From Chloroflexota bacterium (GTDB taxonomy: Bacteria > Chloroflexota > Dehalococcoidia > SM23-28-2 > RBG-16-64-32), in assembly GCA_022564695.1 (NCBI GenBank), contig JADFKX010000032.1:1-15285 (forward strand): a stretch of 15,285 nucleotides of DNA, read 5' to 3'. The notes beneath the pieces were generated by a model. It was not told the origin of the DNA, did not search any database, and saw only the letters and a list, made by a program, of their open reading frames with translations. The position numbers were made by a program, and so were the translations under genes. Below are positions 13,033 to 15,285 of this stretch, piece by piece (positions within the stretch are counted from its first letter, which is position 1; the number at the start of each line of letters is the position of its first letter).

Positions 13033-14067
13033 CTAGGGCTTGAGCACAACCTTGACGCAGCTCTCCTTGTGGTTGGCGAACATGTCGTAGCCGTGGGGCG
13101 CCTCCTCCAGGGGCAGCGAGTGCGTGAGAATAAGCGTGGGGTCCAGCTTTCCCCGCTCGATCATGCTGAGCAGCTTCGCCAGGTAGTTCTTCGCCGGGCA
13201 GGCGCCGATCCTGAACGTCAGGTCACGCAGGTAGGCCAGAAACATCGGAAACTGGAACTGCGCCTCCGAGTAGACGCCGACGGCGCTGATGGTGCCACCC
13301 GGGCGAACGTACTGGAAGCAGCTCCGCAGCGCCTCCTCATCGCCCACCGCTTCCAGGACGGCATCCGCGCCCCGACCCTCGGTGTGCTCGCGGATCACAG
13401 CCCCGGGATCCTCAGCGTTCATGTCTACCGGCACAGCGCCGATCTTCCTCGCCATCTCCAGCCGCTCCGGCACTGAATCGATGGCGATAACGACCTTCGG
13501 CTCAACCAGGAGGGCGCACATCTGGGCGCACAGCCCCACCGGCCCGCACCCCACCACCACAACCACATCCCCACGCTTAACCTCCCCTCGCTCAACGGCG
13601 AAGTAGCCGGTGGGGAGGACATCGCCTACCAGGATCGCCCTCTCGTCCGAGAGGCCGTCCGGCAGCTTCTCCAGAGTGGACTGCCCGTAGGGGACACGCA
13701 GGTACTCCGCCTGCGCCCCGGGCAGCATGCCGGAGCCAAAGTGCTCCTGCTTCATACACTGGCTGGGCCAACTCCTCCGGCAGTAGAAGCACTCGCCGCA
13801 GGAGGCGTAGGACGCCCCCACAACGCGCTCGCCGGGCTTCAACTCCGTAACGCCGTCGCCCACCTCCACCACCTCCCCCACGTACTCGTGGCCCATCACC
13901 CAGCCGGTGGTGGGTATAGGGATGCGCCCGTTGTAGAAGTGGATATCGGTGCCGCAGATGGCGCTGGACGTGACCTTGAGGATCACGTCGCCGGGCTGCT
14001 GGACGGCCGCGTCCGGCACGTCCTTCACCTCGACTTTATAGCGGCCTTCGAACGTGACAGCTCTCAT
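13033..14067 (-). CDS. Zinc-dependent medium-chain alcohol dehydrogenase
   Basis: An NAD(P)-dependent oxidoreductase of the MDR superfamily, 344 residues. Catalytic zinc ligands are C38 (ICGTD) and H60-E61 (GHEYVG). The structural zinc lobe has C90, C93, C96 and C104 (SCGECFYC...QC). The Rossmann motif is GCGPVG at 173-178; D197 after VVIAI suggests NAD rather than NADP. The layout resembles the threonine/sorbitol dehydrogenase and glutathione-independent formaldehyde dehydrogenase groups; the substrate cannot be told from sequence alone. The start ATG 14067 has no purine-rich ribosome binding site. It lies 31 bp after the XdhC-like gene and may be cotranscribed with it. Nothing links it clearly to the sulfur or cell-wall genes. 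Confidence 0.92.
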   Translation of the reverse strand: MRAVTFEGRYKVEVKDVPDAAVQQPGDVILKVTSSAICGTDIHFYNGRIPIPTTGWVMGHEYVGEVVEVGDGVTELKPGERVVGASYASCGECFYCRRSWPSQCMKQEHFGSGMLPGAQAEYLRVPYGQSTLEKLPDGLSDERAILVGDVLPTGYFAVERGEVKRGDVVVVVGCGPVGLCAQMCALLVEPKVVIAIDSVPERLEMARKIGAVPVDMNAEDPGAVIREHTEGRGADAVLEAVGDEEALRSCFQYVRPGGTISAVGVYSEAQFQFPMFLAYLRDLTFRIGACPAKNYLAKLLSMIERGKLDPTLILTHSLPLEEAPHGYDMFANHKESCVKVVLKP

Positions 14068-14098
14068 GCGGGGCGGGAGCGACTATCGGTGGCTTCTG

Positions 14099-14422
14099 CT
14101 AGCCGCCGTCTTTCGGCGTGATGCGCTCGACGAAGATGTCCATGACGCCGCCGCAGATCTTGTCCTCCCCGTCCGTGGGGGTGGTCAGGTCCACCTGCAT
14201 CAGGCGGGGACGGCCGTCGCGGTGCGCCTCCATCGCCTCCGTCCACACCTCCGCCTCGCCGCAGCCGCCGCCGATCGTGCCGCAGAAGCTGCCGTCCGTG
14301 CGCACCAGCATGCGCGCGCCCGCCCGCCGCGGCGTCGAGCCGCGCGTCGCGGCCACGGTCGCCAGCACGACCGGCTTGCCTTCGGTCAGGGAGCGTTTCA
14401 ACTCCTCGAAAACTTCGTTCAC
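14099..14422 (-). CDS. Stand-alone XdhC/CoxI-domain protein
   Basis: A 107-residue protein consisting only of the XdhC/CoxI N-terminal domain. It has ATVAATRGSTPRRAGARML (21-39), CGTIGGGCGEAEV (47-59) and GEDKICGGVMDIFVE (85-99), all hallmark motifs. Full-length XdhC proteins add a Rossmann domain and help insert sulfurated molybdenum cofactor into xanthine dehydrogenase-type enzymes; short single-domain versions also exist. The start is GTG 14422 with no obvious ribosome binding site. No molybdenum hydroxylase is in the window, so its client is unseen. The MoaD-like gene is 9.5 kb away and belongs to a different unit. Confidence 0.9.
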   Translation of the reverse strand: MNEVFEELKRSLTEGKPVVLATVAATRGSTPRRAGARMLVRTDGSFCGTIGGGCGEAEVWTEAMEAHRDGRPRLMQVDLTTPTDGEDKICGGVMDIFVERITPKDGG

Positions 14423-14467
14423 GGTGAGGTATATCGTACGACGCGCGGCGGGAGGGGGTAAAGGGGG

Positions 14468-15285
14468 CTACGGCTGCGGCTGCCAGGCGGCCCTGCTGCC
14501 CTCGGCCAGGAGGGTAAGGTTAGTGCCATCCGAGCCTAATACCCAAATACCCTCAGCGCCATTAAAGAGCAAAAGCCGACTGTCGGGCGAGAATTGGAGG
14601 GAGGAGGGAAAATCCATAGATACAGTCTTTTGGTCGCCGGTATCAATGTCGCGAAGGTGAAGGACGCCGAGCGCGTCAGTACTCGTAGGGACGTCGTAGC
14701 TAGCCAGGAAGCGGCTATCCGGGGACCAGACGGTCTGGCCCCGCATGATGGCCCAGCAAGGGGCACCTATGCCACGGAGGCTAATGTCGAACTCCAGGAC
14801 GGAGCTGCCTTTCTGAACATCATAGACCTGGGCGTTAGAGACCGGGGCGGACCCACACTCCAGAAGTAGGAGGCGCTGGCCATTGGGCGACCAACTGACA
14901 GCGCGCTCAGGCAGAGAGCGCTCCTGGCCGGTGTTTAGATTGAACAGACGGCTGCCATACGCGAGGAGGGAAGCATCGGTGGGACTGAATATAGGCGGAC
15001 TAGTGGCGTATTCGTCGATGAGCTGTTCGTCGGGGTCGATAGGCTCGACTTCGGTCGTCTGGAGATCCGCTAGCATGCTGATAACCTCTGTGGAGAAATC
15101 CAATTGCCGAATGACCGCGAAGAAAGCCAACCAGCGGCCGTCGGGGGACCAGTCAATGTAGGAGGCCGGACCGTCGGAGAGGCGCGTGAGGCCTGAGCCG
15201 TCGGCGTTCATGACGTAGATCTCGCCAGGCGGACCGCCTGGGCTCGAGACGAAGGCGATGCGGGTGCCGTCGGGGGACCAGGCGA
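14468..15285 (-). CDS. TolB/PD40-type beta-propeller protein, N-terminus cut by window edge
   Basis: The C-terminal 271 residues of a beta-propeller protein. The frame is open past the window end: codons upstream of the first internal Met (15211) read AWSPDGTRIAF, so the gene begins outside. At least six blade motifs are seen: AWSPDGTRIAF, DWSPDGRWLAF, FSPTDASLLAY, SWSPNGQRLLLL, VWSPDSRFLASY and FSPDSRLLLF. IYVMNADGSGLTRL is typical of TolB-like/PD40 repeats that read out values. The protein ends in AAWQPQP. Such proteins are often secreted or lipoproteins with binding roles; the N-terminus that would show this is missing. Function unknown. Confidence 0.88.
   Translation of the reverse strand, partial: AWSPDGTRIAFVSSPGGPPGEIYVMNADGSGLTRLSDGPASYIDWSPDGRWLAFFAVIRQLDFSTEVISMLADLQTTEVEPIDPDEQLIDEYATSPPIFSPTDASLLAYGSRLFNLNTGQERSLPERAVSWSPNGQRLLLLECGSAPVSNAQVYDVQKGSSVLEFDISLRGIGAPCWAIMRGQTVWSPDSRFLASYDVPTSTDALGVLHLRDIDTGDQKTVSMDFPSSLQFSPDSRLLLFNGAEGIWVLGSDGTNLTLLAEGSRAAWQPQP

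Noticed and set aside
13030..13039. Palindrome GCCCTAGGGC at the end of the alcohol dehydrogenase gene
   Set aside because: It overlaps the stop codon, is only 10 bp with no loop or T-run, and is not a credible terminator.
14468..15211. Reading the propeller gene as complete from the ATG at 15211
   Set aside because: The frame continues upstream to the window end with another blade motif (AWSPDGTRIAF), so the gene is partial.

Overview
This 15.3 kb window comes from a bacterial chromosome of moderately high GC. Every convincing gene (15, two of them cut by the window ends) lies on the minus strand, so transcription runs from high to low coordinates. The gene mix suggests an uncultured, probably monoderm lineage, most plausibly a Chloroflexota (Dehalococcoidia-like) organism. 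The grounds are a threonine-synthase-like protein with an N-terminal zinc ribbon, a MurT/GatD pair, a ResA/ResB cytochrome c maturation set, a ferredoxin-type siroheme reductase, and no outer-membrane genes. This assignment is inference; no marker gene is present.

Region by region, in transcription order. (a) 15285-14468 is the C-terminal part of a TolB/PD40-type beta-propeller protein. (b) 14422-13033 holds a stand-alone XdhC/CoxI-domain protein and a zinc medium-chain alcohol dehydrogenase. (c) 12973-7466 is a tight five-gene run: murT-gatD (lipid II amidation), resA-resB (cytochrome c maturation) and lgt (lipoprotein lipidation). Its genes overlap or are 3-18 bp apart. (d) 7223-6903 is a small winged-helix regulator. 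(e) 6878-4281 is a transcription unit with a good promoter, a clear SAM-I (S-box) riboswitch and an intrinsic terminator. These precede a threonine-synthase-like PLP enzyme, a NIL-domain protein, an NTF2-like protein and a MoaD/ThiS-type sulfur carrier ending in Gly-Gly. (f) 4198-3893 is a small unknown acidic protein with its own terminator. (g) 3828-1 is an assimilatory sulfate reduction operon (ferredoxin sulfite reductase, APS reductase, ATP sulfurylase). It has a near-consensus promoter whose spacer and -10 box carry an inverted repeat.

Taken together, regions (e) and (g) look like a sulfur assimilation module: sulfate to APS to sulfite to sulfide, then a sulfur-carrier protein and a PLP enzyme. 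The most interesting point is the SAM riboswitch in front of a gene that would normally be called threonine synthase. Repressing threonine synthesis when SAM is plentiful makes little sense. Repressing a homocysteine or cysteine synthase makes good sense. The enzyme may therefore be a sulfhydrylase-like member of the fold, acting on O-phosphohomoserine (or a related ester) with sulfur delivered by the MoaD-like carrier and helped by the NIL protein. This is a hypothesis; the riboswitch and gene order are seen directly, the chemistry is not.

I found no tRNA, rRNA, CRISPR array, insertion sequence or attachment site.
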